A stretch of DNA of 64,000 bases from Proteiniphilum acetatigenes DSM 18083 (GCF_000380985.1 NZ_KB905695.1:62001-126000); one strand, 5' to 3'. Counted from the stretch's first letter, positions 27,550 to 36,567 are shown. Program-made: numbers and translations. The notes: a model not told the origin generated them from the letters alone.

Positions 27550-28524
27550 ATGAAAGAAAATATTTTAGGTATTGATGTAGGAGGTACGAAATGTGCTGTA
27601 ATCTACGGTAACAGGGATGGCTCTGATTTACATATCCTGGATAAAAATAAGTTCCCGACAACTTCATTGGAGGATACCATTCATAACATAGTGGCATCGA
27701 TCGATAATATCATGAGGAAACACACTTTATCAAAAGATCAGATAGCTGCAGTGGGTATAAGTTGTGGAGGACCCTTAGATAGTAACGAAGGAGTAATCAT
27801 GTCTCCTCCTAACCTGCAGGGGTGGGATAATGTACCTATCGTAAAAATTATAGAAGATAAGTATGGGATTAAAACCGGTCTGCAGAATGATGCAAATGCC
27901 TGTGCTCTGGCTGAATGGAAGTATGGTTCGGGGAGAGGAGTGAGGAATATGGTTTTTATGACTTTTGGTACAGGTTTAGGAGCCGGGCTTATTCTGGACG
28001 GTAAATTGTATACAGGAGCGAATGATAATGCCGGGGAACTGGGACATATCCGACTATCAGATCATGGGCCGGTAGGATATGGAAAGTCAGGCTCTTTTGA
28101 AGGATTCTGCAGTGGTGGGGGGATTACCCAGATAGCTAAAATGTTGCTTTTGGAGAAAATGCAAATGGGAATTTCTGTCGCATGGTGTAAACCGGAAGAA
28201 ATGGAACTGATTACAGCGCAAAAGGTAGCGGAAGAAGCTGTGAAGGGAGATGAATTAGCTCTTCGGATATTTGATATCTCTGCAGAAGCATTAGGAAAAG
28301 GATTATCGGTTGTTATCGATATTCTTAACCCGGAAGCAATTGTGATAGGAGGGATTTATACCAGGTGTCAGGAGTTAATGGAGGGTCGTATGTTGGAGAT
28401 CATCAGAAAAGAAGCGTTGCCTAATTCCAGGCAAGTATGTAAGGTCTTGACCTCCAGATTAGGTGAACAGATAGGAGATTATGCAGCGCTTTCTGTTGCG
28501 GCTAATTTATTGAATAGAGGTTGA
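27550..28524 (+). CDS. ROK-family sugar kinase lacking the zinc cysteines
   Basis: 324 residues from ATG 27550; the frame is open from 27526 but that would overlap the mannosidase, and Met9 gives the standard N-terminus. DVGGTKCAV (9-17) is the ATP-binding start, Asp114 in LQNDANACAL is the usual catalytic base, and TFGTGLGAGLILDGKL with GELGH is the ROK signature. The zinc-binding motif CxCGxxGCxE is replaced by VGYGKSGSFE (175-184): glycines and Glu remain but all three Cys are gone. It probably phosphorylates a released hexose such as mannose or glucose; substrate is inferred. A non-kinase ROK regulator is unlikely as no DNA-binding domain is present. Confidence 0.85.
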   Translation: MKENILGIDVGGTKCAVIYGNRDGSDLHILDKNKFPTTSLEDTIHNIVASIDNIMRKHTLSKDQIAAVGISCGGPLDSNEGVIMSPPNLQGWDNVPIVKIIEDKYGIKTGLQNDANACALAEWKYGSGRGVRNMVFMTFGTGLGAGLILDGKLYTGANDNAGELGHIRLSDHGPVGYGKSGSFEGFCSGGGITQIAKMLLLEKMQMGISVAWCKPEEMELITAQKVAEEAVKGDELALRIFDISAEALGKGLSVVIDILNPEAIVIGGIYTRCQELMEGRMLEIIRKEALPNSRQVCKVLTSRLGEQIGDYAALSVAANLLNRG

Positions 28525-28546
28525 AAAACTGAAAATCATATCTTTT

Positions 28547-29080
28547 ATGTATACGTTATTAAAAACGAAATTATCAATAAAGTATCTTTTACTCTCTTTA
28601 TTCGTTTTCATTTGTTTGTTTTCGTGTGGGAAAGAAGGTAAAACAGAAATACCACCAGATGATGATACTGAAATTCCTCCAAAGAAAGATCAATATCCCG
28701 GACTTTCTGTGTCAGCAAATGGAGAGCTTTTATTGAATGGAGTTCCCTACAAGGGGATAGGAGTTAACTATTTCAACGGGTTTACACGTACGTTAGATGA
28801 GGGACAGTATGACGATGATTCGTATAAAATAGGTTTTGCTTATCTCAAAGAGCGTAATGTCCCTTTCATTCGTTTTTCACTTGCAGGATATTGGCCAAAA
28901 AACTGGGATCTTTATTTGACAGATAAGGAAAAGTTTTTCCAAAATCTGGATGCTTTCGTAAAGTCGGCCGAAGAGTTTGAGATAGGCCTTATACCTTCTT
29001 TTTTCTGGCATACCCCTACGGTCCCTGATTTAGTAGGGGAACCTGTTATATATGCTGCAAGAAATTATGAAAGTAAATGA
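28547..29080 (+). pseudogene. Truncated GH5-like glycoside hydrolase lipoprotein
   Basis: 177 residues: signal peptide with lipobox (FICLFSC, Cys at 27), a Pro/Asp/Glu-rich linker (EIPPDDDTEIPP) and the first strands and helices of a cellulase-type TIM barrel (VSANGELLLNGVPYKGIGVN, VPFIRFSLAGYWPKNW, IGLIPSFFWHTPTVPDLVGEP). It stops just after the third strand, before the catalytic acid (NE) and nucleophile that GH5-like enzymes need. Full-length relatives would be roughly twice as long. The next gene begins 21 bases later, so a deletion that removed the 3' part is the simplest explanation. It might still make a short secreted protein. Family placement is by pattern only. Confidence 0.65.
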
Positions 29081-29101
29081 AAAAATAAAAATAGTACGAC
29101 T

Positions 29102-30598
29102 ATGAAAAATAGAATTATTTCTCTTTTTATCATGTTTATTACCGTTATTTCGTGTAATAAAAAGGAATACACTGATGTTTTTGTCGGTGTACCAACCGGC
29201 ACAGAACTGGAAGCAATGGGTACAGAACTGGACCCTCACTTTTTTTCTCAAAATCTGACGCGCAATGATGGTTCCAAAGAATCGGACTGGCAATATGTTG
29301 TGGACAGAGTAAAAAAAATGGAGTTGCAAAAGTTCAGGGTGATGGTATTACCCCAATGGTATGAACCTGTAAATGATAACAATGATCCGCATATAACAGA
29401 TATCGGTAAGTTTACATTTGATTCTCCGGAGATGCAATCTTTGTACAAGGTGCTAGATCTGGCACAGGAACAACAAATGGAGGTTTGTATCGTTGTATGG
29501 GGATGTCCGGTAAATGTTTCTCTGTTGGATCCGGGATATTCACATGTCAAGACCTGTTTTATGGCCGATCAGGATAAAGAAGGTGTTTGGATCACAGGTC
29601 CTGTGGATTATGACGAATGGGCAGAAAATTTTTCAACGTTAATCAAACACCTTATTGAAGACCGCGATTATAGCTGTGTAAAAGAGATTACACCTATGAA
29701 TGAGCCTGACGGTGGACCTCTGCTGACTTCTTCCGAATATATCAAAATGGCAAAAGTGTTGGATAGTCGCTTTAAAAAAGAGGGTATAAGGGAAAAAGTG
29801 AGGTTTAATCTGTCGGATAATACGGACACCAGGACCTTTTACCTGGTGGATTGTGCTGAAAATTTATCGGATGTAGCGGATGTATTCAACTCTCATACCT
29901 ATATTTTTGGTTATGATACACCGAATGATGTGATTTATGATTGGGAAAAGAATAATGTAAATATCGCAGCTCAGGCAGGTAAAAAGCATTTGGTAGGGGA
30001 ATTTGGATCGAATCAGTGTGTGGGAGCTACCCGGCAGAGGGATATCGACCTGTATGCCCGTGGGGTGTTAATGACTCGCCTGGTGCTTAATTTCTTCAAT
30101 GCGGGAGCCGCCGGAGTAAGTTACTGGAGCCTGATTGATCAGTATTATGGCAGAGATGCCGATTATCAGCAAATGCAGCAACTGGGACTGTGGAAGTATA
30201 TGAAAGAAGCTTATAGAACGGACTCTACTTATAGCCGAATAAAGAAAGATTATGAAGTACGTCCCCAATATTATTCATACTCGTTGCTGACTCGCTTTTT
30301 AAAACCAGGCTCCAAAATCTATCCGATTGATCTTAATGATAGTTATGCAATAGGTTCTGCATTTAAGGATAGGGAAGGGAAGTGGACCTATGTGTTTGCA
30401 AACGGGTCTGACTCCCCACAATTGCTGGCAATTAATAACGCTTTGGTAAAAGGTTCTTTCGACATATATCGGTATGAAGAGAATGGTTTGCCGGAAGATG
30501 ACGGTCTGATTATGTCCACAGAGACTGCTAAAGCAGATGGGGAGAGACTTTGTCTTGAAGTCAGGGAAAATTCAGTGGTACTTTGCCGTCAGAAATAA
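29102..30598 (+). CDS. Clan-A type glycoside hydrolase lipoprotein, family uncertain
   Basis: 498 residues with a lipoprotein signal (ITVISC, Cys at about 18). The body looks like a TIM-barrel hydrolase: acid/base Glu201 in TPMNEPDGG and a probable nucleophile Glu300 in LVGEFGSNQ, 99 residues apart and at the ends of putative strands 4 and 7. FNSHTYIFGYDTPNDVIYDW lies between them. A short beta domain (about 400-498, with AIGSAFKDREGKWTYVFANG) follows, as in GH30- and GH39-type enzymes. I cannot assign a known GH family with confidence. In this locus it could be the endo-acting mannanase or a second exo-enzyme. It follows the truncated GH5-like gene directly. Confidence 0.75.
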   Translation: MKNRIISLFIMFITVISCNKKEYTDVFVGVPTGTELEAMGTELDPHFFSQNLTRNDGSKESDWQYVVDRVKKMELQKFRVMVLPQWYEPVNDNNDPHITDIGKFTFDSPEMQSLYKVLDLAQEQQMEVCIVVWGCPVNVSLLDPGYSHVKTCFMADQDKEGVWITGPVDYDEWAENFSTLIKHLIEDRDYSCVKEITPMNEPDGGPLLTSSEYIKMAKVLDSRFKKEGIREKVRFNLSDNTDTRTFYLVDCAENLSDVADVFNSHTYIFGYDTPNDVIYDWEKNNVNIAAQAGKKHLVGEFGSNQCVGATRQRDIDLYARGVLMTRLVLNFFNAGAAGVSYWSLIDQYYGRDADYQQMQQLGLWKYMKEAYRTDSTYSRIKKDYEVRPQYYSYSLLTRFLKPGSKIYPIDLNDSYAIGSAFKDREGKWTYVFANGSDSPQLLAINNALVKGSFDIYRYEENGLPEDDGLIMSTETAKADGERLCLEVRENSVVLCRQK

Positions 30599-30635
30599 AA
30601 ACGGATGCCGTAATAAATACTCTAACATAAATTCT

Positions 30636-31799
30636 ATGGAGAAAAAAGATACTATCGGAATAAAAATACTGCCCGTAATGTTTGGTTTTTTTATTATGGG
30701 ATTTGTAGATATTATCGGAATTGCCATAAACTATGTAAAACAGGATTTTATTTTCCTGAATGATACTTTAGCCAATATGTTGGCTATGTCATGCTTCTTT
30801 TGGTTTTTAGTGCTTTCCATACCTACAGGAATGCTAATGAATAAAATTGGCCGGAAAAGAACAGTACTTTTAAGTTTTGTACTGCAGGTTATTGCTTTTT
30901 GTATTCCAATCATTTCGTATGATTTTATAATGGTAATGATTGCGTTTGCTGTTGTCGGGATAGGAAATACCTTATTACAGGTCGCCCTCAATCCGTTAGT
31001 GACAGATGTAGTACAAAAAGGAAAGCTGACCGGTACACTTACTCTTGGACAATTTGTAAAAGCTGTCTGCTCGTTTCTTGGGCCTATCATTACAAGTTGG
31101 GCGTCAGGAATGGCTTTTGGCTGGAAACTGATATTCCCGGTTTATGCTGTTACCTCTCTGATTGCCCTTGTCTGGTTGTGGCTTACTCCGATCGAGGAAT
31201 CGAAAAAAGGAGAAACGGTTTCATTTCGAATGACCTTTAGATTGTTCAACGATACATATATCGTAGCCTTTTTTATTGGAATATTGGTTCTTGTGGGCGT
31301 CGATGTCGGAATGAATACGACTTTCCCAAAACTTTTGATGGAGAGATGCGGACTTGAGTTAAACGAAGCCGGATTGGGAAATAGTGTTTATTTTTTTGCC
31401 CGCACACTTGGTGCTCTGGGAGGTGGAATATTCTTGTTGAAATATTCTGAGACTAAATTTTTTACTTTTAGTGTATTGTTAGCCGCGATAGGACTTGTGG
31501 GGATGCTTATGACCGGAAATTTATGGGCAATGCTGGCCTGTGTGGTTATTTTCGGATTAGGCTATGCCAATCTTTTTGCCATTATCTTTTCACTGTCGTT
31601 AAAACGTGTTTCTGATCGGGCCAATGAAGTTTCCGCACTTCTGATCATGGGTGTTTCGGGAGGCGCTTTGTTGCCACCCTTGCTTGGTGTTGTTTCGGAC
31701 AAATTCGGTACTCAGATAGCAGCTTTACTCGTAATAACCATTGTGTGGCTGTATATGGTATGGTTGATTGGTAAGGTTAAAGGAGTTAGTAATAAATAA
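30636..31799 (+). CDS. MFS sugar transporter
   Basis: 387 residues from ATG 30636; the frame is open from 30537 but this would overlap the hydrolase gene, and the 33 extra residues are not hydrophobic. About 12 transmembrane segments are visible. NKIGRKRTVLL after segment 2 is the major facilitator loop 2-3 motif. The general pattern is that of the FucP/NagP/GluP sugar:proton symporters of Bacteroidetes. It would bring sugars released in the periplasm into the cytoplasm for the ROK kinase. The sugar is not known. Its stop is 12 bases before the next start. Confidence 0.85.
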   Translation: MEKKDTIGIKILPVMFGFFIMGFVDIIGIAINYVKQDFIFLNDTLANMLAMSCFFWFLVLSIPTGMLMNKIGRKRTVLLSFVLQVIAFCIPIISYDFIMVMIAFAVVGIGNTLLQVALNPLVTDVVQKGKLTGTLTLGQFVKAVCSFLGPIITSWASGMAFGWKLIFPVYAVTSLIALVWLWLTPIEESKKGETVSFRMTFRLFNDTYIVAFFIGILVLVGVDVGMNTTFPKLLMERCGLELNEAGLGNSVYFFARTLGALGGGIFLLKYSETKFFTFSVLLAAIGLVGMLMTGNLWAMLACVVIFGLGYANLFAIIFSLSLKRVSDRANEVSALLIMGVSGGALLPPLLGVVSDKFGTQIAALLVITIVWLYMVWLIGKVKGVSNK

Positions 31800-31811
31800 T
31801 TGACTATAAGT

Positions 31812-33899
31812 ATGTTGTTTAAGATATGTAAAAGTGGAATGGTTTGTTTTATCTCTTTGTTGGTATTGACATTCCTTTGCCCGACGCAATTAGAAGCACA
31901 GCAAAAGATAAGGTATGCGAATAAACCGGTAAAAATAATTCAATGGATTAACGGAACTTTCGCACAAGGTAAAACACCTCCTTTTTCTTTTGTCTATGAT
32001 GGAAAAGAGTCTGAATCCTTTTTACGAGCATGGAGTTACTCTTCGCAGAAGCTTGTCAGTGACGAAGCGAATGTTGTAAAATATCGTTTTACGTATGAAA
32101 GTAAGCAAGCCGGTCTTAGGATAGATTGTGATGTGGATGGCTATACCGATTACGATGCTGTAAAGTGGGTATTGCATTTTACAAATATCGGATCTGGGGA
32201 TTCTAAAATCATATCATCTGTGAACGTGATCGATATGGATTTTGAGTATGCCAACAGAGGTGATTTTATTCTCCATTCGGCAGAAGGTAATCACATATCC
32301 AAAGCTGATTTTCATCCCCGGTCAACAGTGTTGACAAAAGGCAAAACCATTCAGCATATGCCTGAAGGGGGTCGCTCTTCCGAAACGGCATTTCCTTTCT
32401 TCAATATTGAATCTCCGTCGGACCAGGGATTTATGTTTGCAATCGGGTGGTCTGGTACGTGGGTAAGCGATTTTGTGCAAAATACAGATAATAGCATCTC
32501 TATCCGGTCGGGAATGAAACGCTTTGAGAGTTACCTCAAAACGGGTGAAACAATTCGTACCCCGTCTATGTGTTTGCTTTTCTGGAATTCTAAAAATAGA
32601 ATAGACGGGCACAACAAATTCAGGAGGTTTGTGCTGGCGCATCAAAGTAGAAAGATTGACGGGGAATTTGCAAAGTATCCGCTCTCCAGCGGATTTAACT
32701 ATAGGGATCCGGCTCCCTGCACGGAATATTCCTGTTTGACCGAAGATTATGCTATTGCTATGATCCGACGCTACACGCAATTCGGATTAATACCGGAAGT
32801 CTATTGGCTGGATGCCGGGTGGTATACCGGTGCGGCTGATTTTGAGACGGATCAGACCTGGGCAAATACGGTAGGTAACTGGACCGTTGATAAGTCAAGG
32901 TTTCCAGGAGGATTGAAACCTATTGCTGATGAAGCGCACAAAGTAGGTGCAAAATTTATGGTGTGGTTCGAGCCGGAGAGGGTGATCGAAGGAACGCAAT
33001 GGGCGGTAGAACATCCGGAGTGGATGCTTCGGTTACCGGATAGCCATCTGCACGGTTGGTTATTGTTCGACCTGGGTAATCCGGAGGCCCGTAAATGGAT
33101 GACTCAATGGATTATTGATATGATTCGTGAAAACGGGATTGATTACTATCGGCAGGATTTTAATATGAGGCCGGATGCATACTGGGAAGCAAACGATGAG
33201 CCCGGACGTATCGGAATGAAAGAAGTACGACATATTGAAGGACTTTATACTTTCTGGGATGATTTGATGGCAGAATTTCCCGAACTGCTGATTGACAATT
33301 GTGCGAGCGGAGGACGTCGTTTGGATTTGGAGACCATTTCCCGAAGTGCGCCGCTCTGGAGAAGTGATTACTATCATTATGATGATCCGGATGGTTATCA
33401 GGGACATACCTATGGGTTAAACTTCTTTTTACCATTACATGGTACAGGTATTCTGCAGACAGATTCTTATTCGTTCCGTTCGAGCATCAGCAGTGCATTG
33501 ATCTATAACTGGAAGATAACAGACAAAAATGTATCTTATATCGATATGCAAAACTGCCTGAAAGAATACGCAGAGGTTCGTCCATATTTTTATGAAGATT
33601 ACTATCCTCTTGTCGGAATAGAAGACCTGACAAGAGATGATATCTGGCTTGCATACCAGATGCACAGACCATCAGATGAAAGTGGGATTATTGTGGCTTT
33701 TCGTCGCGAAAAATCGGAAGACAACAGCCTGGTTGTCCAACTGGGAGGAGTCCAGGCCGATAAAAGTTATAAGGTCATCAATAAGGATGATGAGAATTTC
33801 ACGTTGGTGAAGACCGGTAAAGAGTTGTCAGAGGGATTCAAACTGAGTATAGAACAGCCGAAAGGATCCCTGTTGTTGCATTATGAAATTATTAAGTAA
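31812..33899 (+). CDS. Alpha-galactosidase, GH36 (first copy)
   Basis: 695 residues from ATG 31812; a TTG at 31800 gives a longer frame but directly abuts the MFS stop, and ATG is preferred. A signal peptide (about 1-30, ending LEAQQ) is present. N-terminal beta-sandwich (to about 290), then the TIM barrel with YWLDAGWY, GAKFMVWFEPERV, the nucleophile Asp449 in YYRQDFNM and the acid/base Asp519 in PLWRSDYYH. CASGGRRLD is another hallmark. It removes alpha-1,6 (or other alpha) galactosyl groups, as found on galactomannan. A paralogue follows 12 bases later. Confidence 0.93.
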   Translation: MLFKICKSGMVCFISLLVLTFLCPTQLEAQQKIRYANKPVKIIQWINGTFAQGKTPPFSFVYDGKESESFLRAWSYSSQKLVSDEANVVKYRFTYESKQAGLRIDCDVDGYTDYDAVKWVLHFTNIGSGDSKIISSVNVIDMDFEYANRGDFILHSAEGNHISKADFHPRSTVLTKGKTIQHMPEGGRSSETAFPFFNIESPSDQGFMFAIGWSGTWVSDFVQNTDNSISIRSGMKRFESYLKTGETIRTPSMCLLFWNSKNRIDGHNKFRRFVLAHQSRKIDGEFAKYPLSSGFNYRDPAPCTEYSCLTEDYAIAMIRRYTQFGLIPEVYWLDAGWYTGAADFETDQTWANTVGNWTVDKSRFPGGLKPIADEAHKVGAKFMVWFEPERVIEGTQWAVEHPEWMLRLPDSHLHGWLLFDLGNPEARKWMTQWIIDMIRENGIDYYRQDFNMRPDAYWEANDEPGRIGMKEVRHIEGLYTFWDDLMAEFPELLIDNCASGGRRLDLETISRSAPLWRSDYYHYDDPDGYQGHTYGLNFFLPLHGTGILQTDSYSFRSSISSALIYNWKITDKNVSYIDMQNCLKEYAEVRPYFYEDYYPLVGIEDLTRDDIWLAYQMHRPSDESGIIVAFRREKSEDNSLVVQLGGVQADKSYKVINKDDENFTLVKTGKELSEGFKLSIEQPKGSLLLHYEIIK

Positions 33900-33911
33900 T
33901 ATATCTAGATT

Positions 33912-35957
33912 ATGAATAAATATACTGTGCTATATATCATCATTTTGTCACTATTTATTTCCAATTCTTCATACGGCCAGGCTATATCGAAGTTTGGTAA
34001 AAAGGAAGTGAAAATTGAAAACTGGGTAGAAGACAACTTCAGAAAGGGTAAGCAACCTCCTTTTTCTTTTGTATATAATAGTGAGCACTCAGGCAATTTT
34101 ATCAGGAAATGGAAATTTTCGTCACAGAAATTAGGCGAGATCGAGAAAGGTGTTTTTAACAATATCTACAGGTGGCAGGATGAAAAAACAAAAATGAGTG
34201 TGGAGTGTAATCTGAAATATTATCCTGAATACAAAGCAGTGGAGTGGGTGTTAGGTTTTTCCAATGGCTTAACCGGAAATTCATCTACTATTGAACAGGT
34301 AAAAGTTATCGATATAGATTTCCAATATGCATCTGACGGTGAAATAATAGTACATTATGCCGATGGCAGTACTCCATCCAGAGGTGATTTCCATCCACGC
34401 AGGAAAATCCTGGCGGGTGGAGAGTCCTTTGAAATTTATCCACGCGACGGACGTTCGTCCGACCACGCTTTTCCGTTCTTTAATATAGAATCTACTTCAG
34501 GACAGGGCGCTATGTTCGCTATAGGTTGGACCGGAACATGGTATTCTTGCTTTGAAAAAAAATCGGATAATGCGATATCTTTCGACGCGGGAATGAAGAA
34601 TCTCAACACCTATTTAAATGGAAATGAGTCTATCCGTACACCCAGTATATGCCTGTTGTTCTGGAATGATGAAAATCGCATGAGTGGTCACAATGCATTC
34701 CGACGGTTTATGATAAATCACCAGGCACCTAAAATCAATGGAAAACCTGCTGTATATCCGGTGTCAACCAGCTTCAATTATGGGGATCCGCATCCCTGTA
34801 ACGAATATACCTGTTTGACTACTGATTATGCGTTGGCTATGATTAACCGCTACAAAAAGTTTAAACTTGTGCCTGAAGTGTTCTGGTTAGACGCCGGTTG
34901 GTATATAAAAGCAAATGAAGTAGAGAATAACAAGAACTGGGCAAATACGGTAGGCAATTGGGAAATCGATAAAAACAGATTTCCCGGAGGTTTAAAACCA
35001 ATTGCGGATGCCGTACATGAAGCGGGTGCCAAATTTATGGTTTGGTTTGAACCCGAAAGAGTAATAAAGGAGTCTAAATGGGGTACAGAACATAGACAAT
35101 GGATGCTCGATGCCAAAGGAACAGATGCCTATCTTTTTGACTTAGGTAATAAAGATGCCCTAAACTGGCTCTGCAAATTTATTGGAGATTTTATGGAGAA
35201 AAACGGTATCGATTATTATCGTCAGGATTTCAATATGAGGATAGATGACTATTGGAGAGAAAATGACGAACCCGGGCGTACCGGAATGCGTGAAATACGC
35301 CATATAGAAGGGTTATATGCTTTCTGGGATTATTTGCTGGAGAGATTTCCTGAGGCTATAGTCGACAATTGTGCGAGTGGCGGACGACGTCTCGATTTTG
35401 AATCGATGAAAAGAAGCGCCCCGTTATGGCGTACCGATTATAGCTATGGTGAACCAATCGGATATCAGACCCATACTTACGGGTTGAGTTTCTTCCTGCC
35501 ATTGACAGGTACAGGGGTTGAAAAAAATGATAAATTTACTTTTCGTTCGAGTTTAGGTACATCTGTCATTTTCAACTGGAAAATAACGGAAGCCTCCTCC
35601 TCTTTTACAGAGATGCAGAGATGTTTCAGGGAATTCATGGATGTACGACCTTATTTTTATGAAGACTATTATCCATTGACCTCTTATGAAGATATGACAA
35701 CTGATGATATCTGGTTGGCATATCAATTACACAGACCTTCTGATGACACAGGAATAATAGTAGCTTTCAGAAGAGATCAAAGCCCGGATGAAACTATAAT
35801 GGTCAAACTTTCGGCCGTTGATCCGGAGAAAACTTACACACTTACTGACAGAGATACCGGCGAGAGTTTTGTCAAAACGGGAGATGAATTGAGAAAAGGC
35901 CTACAATTGACCTTAAGTGAACCCCGTAGTTCACTGATATTTGAATATGGAAAGTAA
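33912..35957 (+). CDS. Alpha-galactosidase, GH36 (second copy)
   Basis: 681 residues, signal peptide ending near YGQA. It has the same layout as its neighbour: beta-sandwich, then the barrel with FWLDAGWY, GAKFMVWFEPERV, nucleophile Asp439 in YYRQDFNM and acid/base Asp509 in PLWRTDYSY. Long stretches around the active site are the same in both proteins, while the rest has diverged, so this is an old tandem duplication that may serve different side chains. The second has a shorter loop between GTDAYLFDLGN and the barrel strand (no RLPDSHLHGW). Its stop codon precedes the gmhA-like start by 10 bases. Confidence 0.93.
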   Translation: MNKYTVLYIIILSLFISNSSYGQAISKFGKKEVKIENWVEDNFRKGKQPPFSFVYNSEHSGNFIRKWKFSSQKLGEIEKGVFNNIYRWQDEKTKMSVECNLKYYPEYKAVEWVLGFSNGLTGNSSTIEQVKVIDIDFQYASDGEIIVHYADGSTPSRGDFHPRRKILAGGESFEIYPRDGRSSDHAFPFFNIESTSGQGAMFAIGWTGTWYSCFEKKSDNAISFDAGMKNLNTYLNGNESIRTPSICLLFWNDENRMSGHNAFRRFMINHQAPKINGKPAVYPVSTSFNYGDPHPCNEYTCLTTDYALAMINRYKKFKLVPEVFWLDAGWYIKANEVENNKNWANTVGNWEIDKNRFPGGLKPIADAVHEAGAKFMVWFEPERVIKESKWGTEHRQWMLDAKGTDAYLFDLGNKDALNWLCKFIGDFMEKNGIDYYRQDFNMRIDDYWRENDEPGRTGMREIRHIEGLYAFWDYLLERFPEAIVDNCASGGRRLDFESMKRSAPLWRTDYSYGEPIGYQTHTYGLSFFLPLTGTGVEKNDKFTFRSSLGTSVIFNWKITEASSSFTEMQRCFREFMDVRPYFYEDYYPLTSYEDMTTDDIWLAYQLHRPSDDTGIIVAFRRDQSPDETIMVKLSAVDPEKTYTLTDRDTGESFVKTGDELRKGLQLTLSEPRSSLIFEYGK

Positions 35958-35967
35958 CTATTTCAGA

Positions 35968-36555
35968 ATGGACATGAACGATATGAATAAAATTATACAT
36001 AGTTTGTCTGAGGCTTTGTCGACCTTACAAAAGTTTATTGATAAGCCGGTTAATATAAAACTGATAGATCAGGCTGCGACAATTATGGCTGATTGTCTGG
36101 CTGGCGGCGGAAAGATAATTTCGTGTGGTAATGGTGGATCAATGTGCGATGCGGCACATTTTGCAGAAGAGCTGACCGGGCGATTCAGACATAATCGAAA
36201 ACCATATCCTGCAATTGCTATTAATGACCCGGCATATCTGACATGTGTAGGAAATGATTTTTCGTTTGATGACGTTTTTTCAAGATTTGTTGAAGCAACA
36301 GGAAATAAAAATGATGTACTCCTGGCTATAAGTACCAGTGGAAACTCAGAGAATGTAGTCAGGGCAGCTTACGAAGCAAAAAAACTTGATATGAAAGTTG
36401 TTTCTCTGACAAAAGAAGGAAAGAATAGACTTAATGACATCTCCGATGTTTCAATAGCAAGTCCCGAAACTCCTTTTTCAGATAGAATACAGGAGATACA
36501 TATTAAAGTAATTCACATCATGATCCAGCTTATAGAAAGTAAGTTGGGACATTGA
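35968..36555 (+). CDS. gmhA: Phosphoheptose isomerase-like SIS-domain protein (GmhA)
   Basis: 195 residues from ATG 35968; Met codons at 35974 and 35983 are equally possible, and the longer frame from TTG 35941 would overlap the galactosidase stop. The SIS-fold segments ISCGNGGSMCDAAHFAEELTGR, CVGNDFSF, LAISTSGNSENVV and RIQEIHIKVIHIMIQLIE match E. coli GmhA almost word for word. GmhA converts sedoheptulose 7-phosphate to D-glycero-manno-heptose 7-phosphate for lipopolysaccharide. No other heptose gene (hldE, gmhB) is here, so a heptose role or another sugar-phosphate isomerisation in the locus are both open. It ends 12 bases before the convergent transporter ATPase. Confidence 0.85.
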   Translation: MDMNDMNKIIHSLSEALSTLQKFIDKPVNIKLIDQAATIMADCLAGGGKIISCGNGGSMCDAAHFAEELTGRFRHNRKPYPAIAINDPAYLTCVGNDFSFDDVFSRFVEATGNKNDVLLAISTSGNSENVVRAAYEAKKLDMKVVSLTKEGKNRLNDISDVSIASPETPFSDRIQEIHIKVIHIMIQLIESKLGH

Positions 36556-36567
36556 GTTTACGGACTT

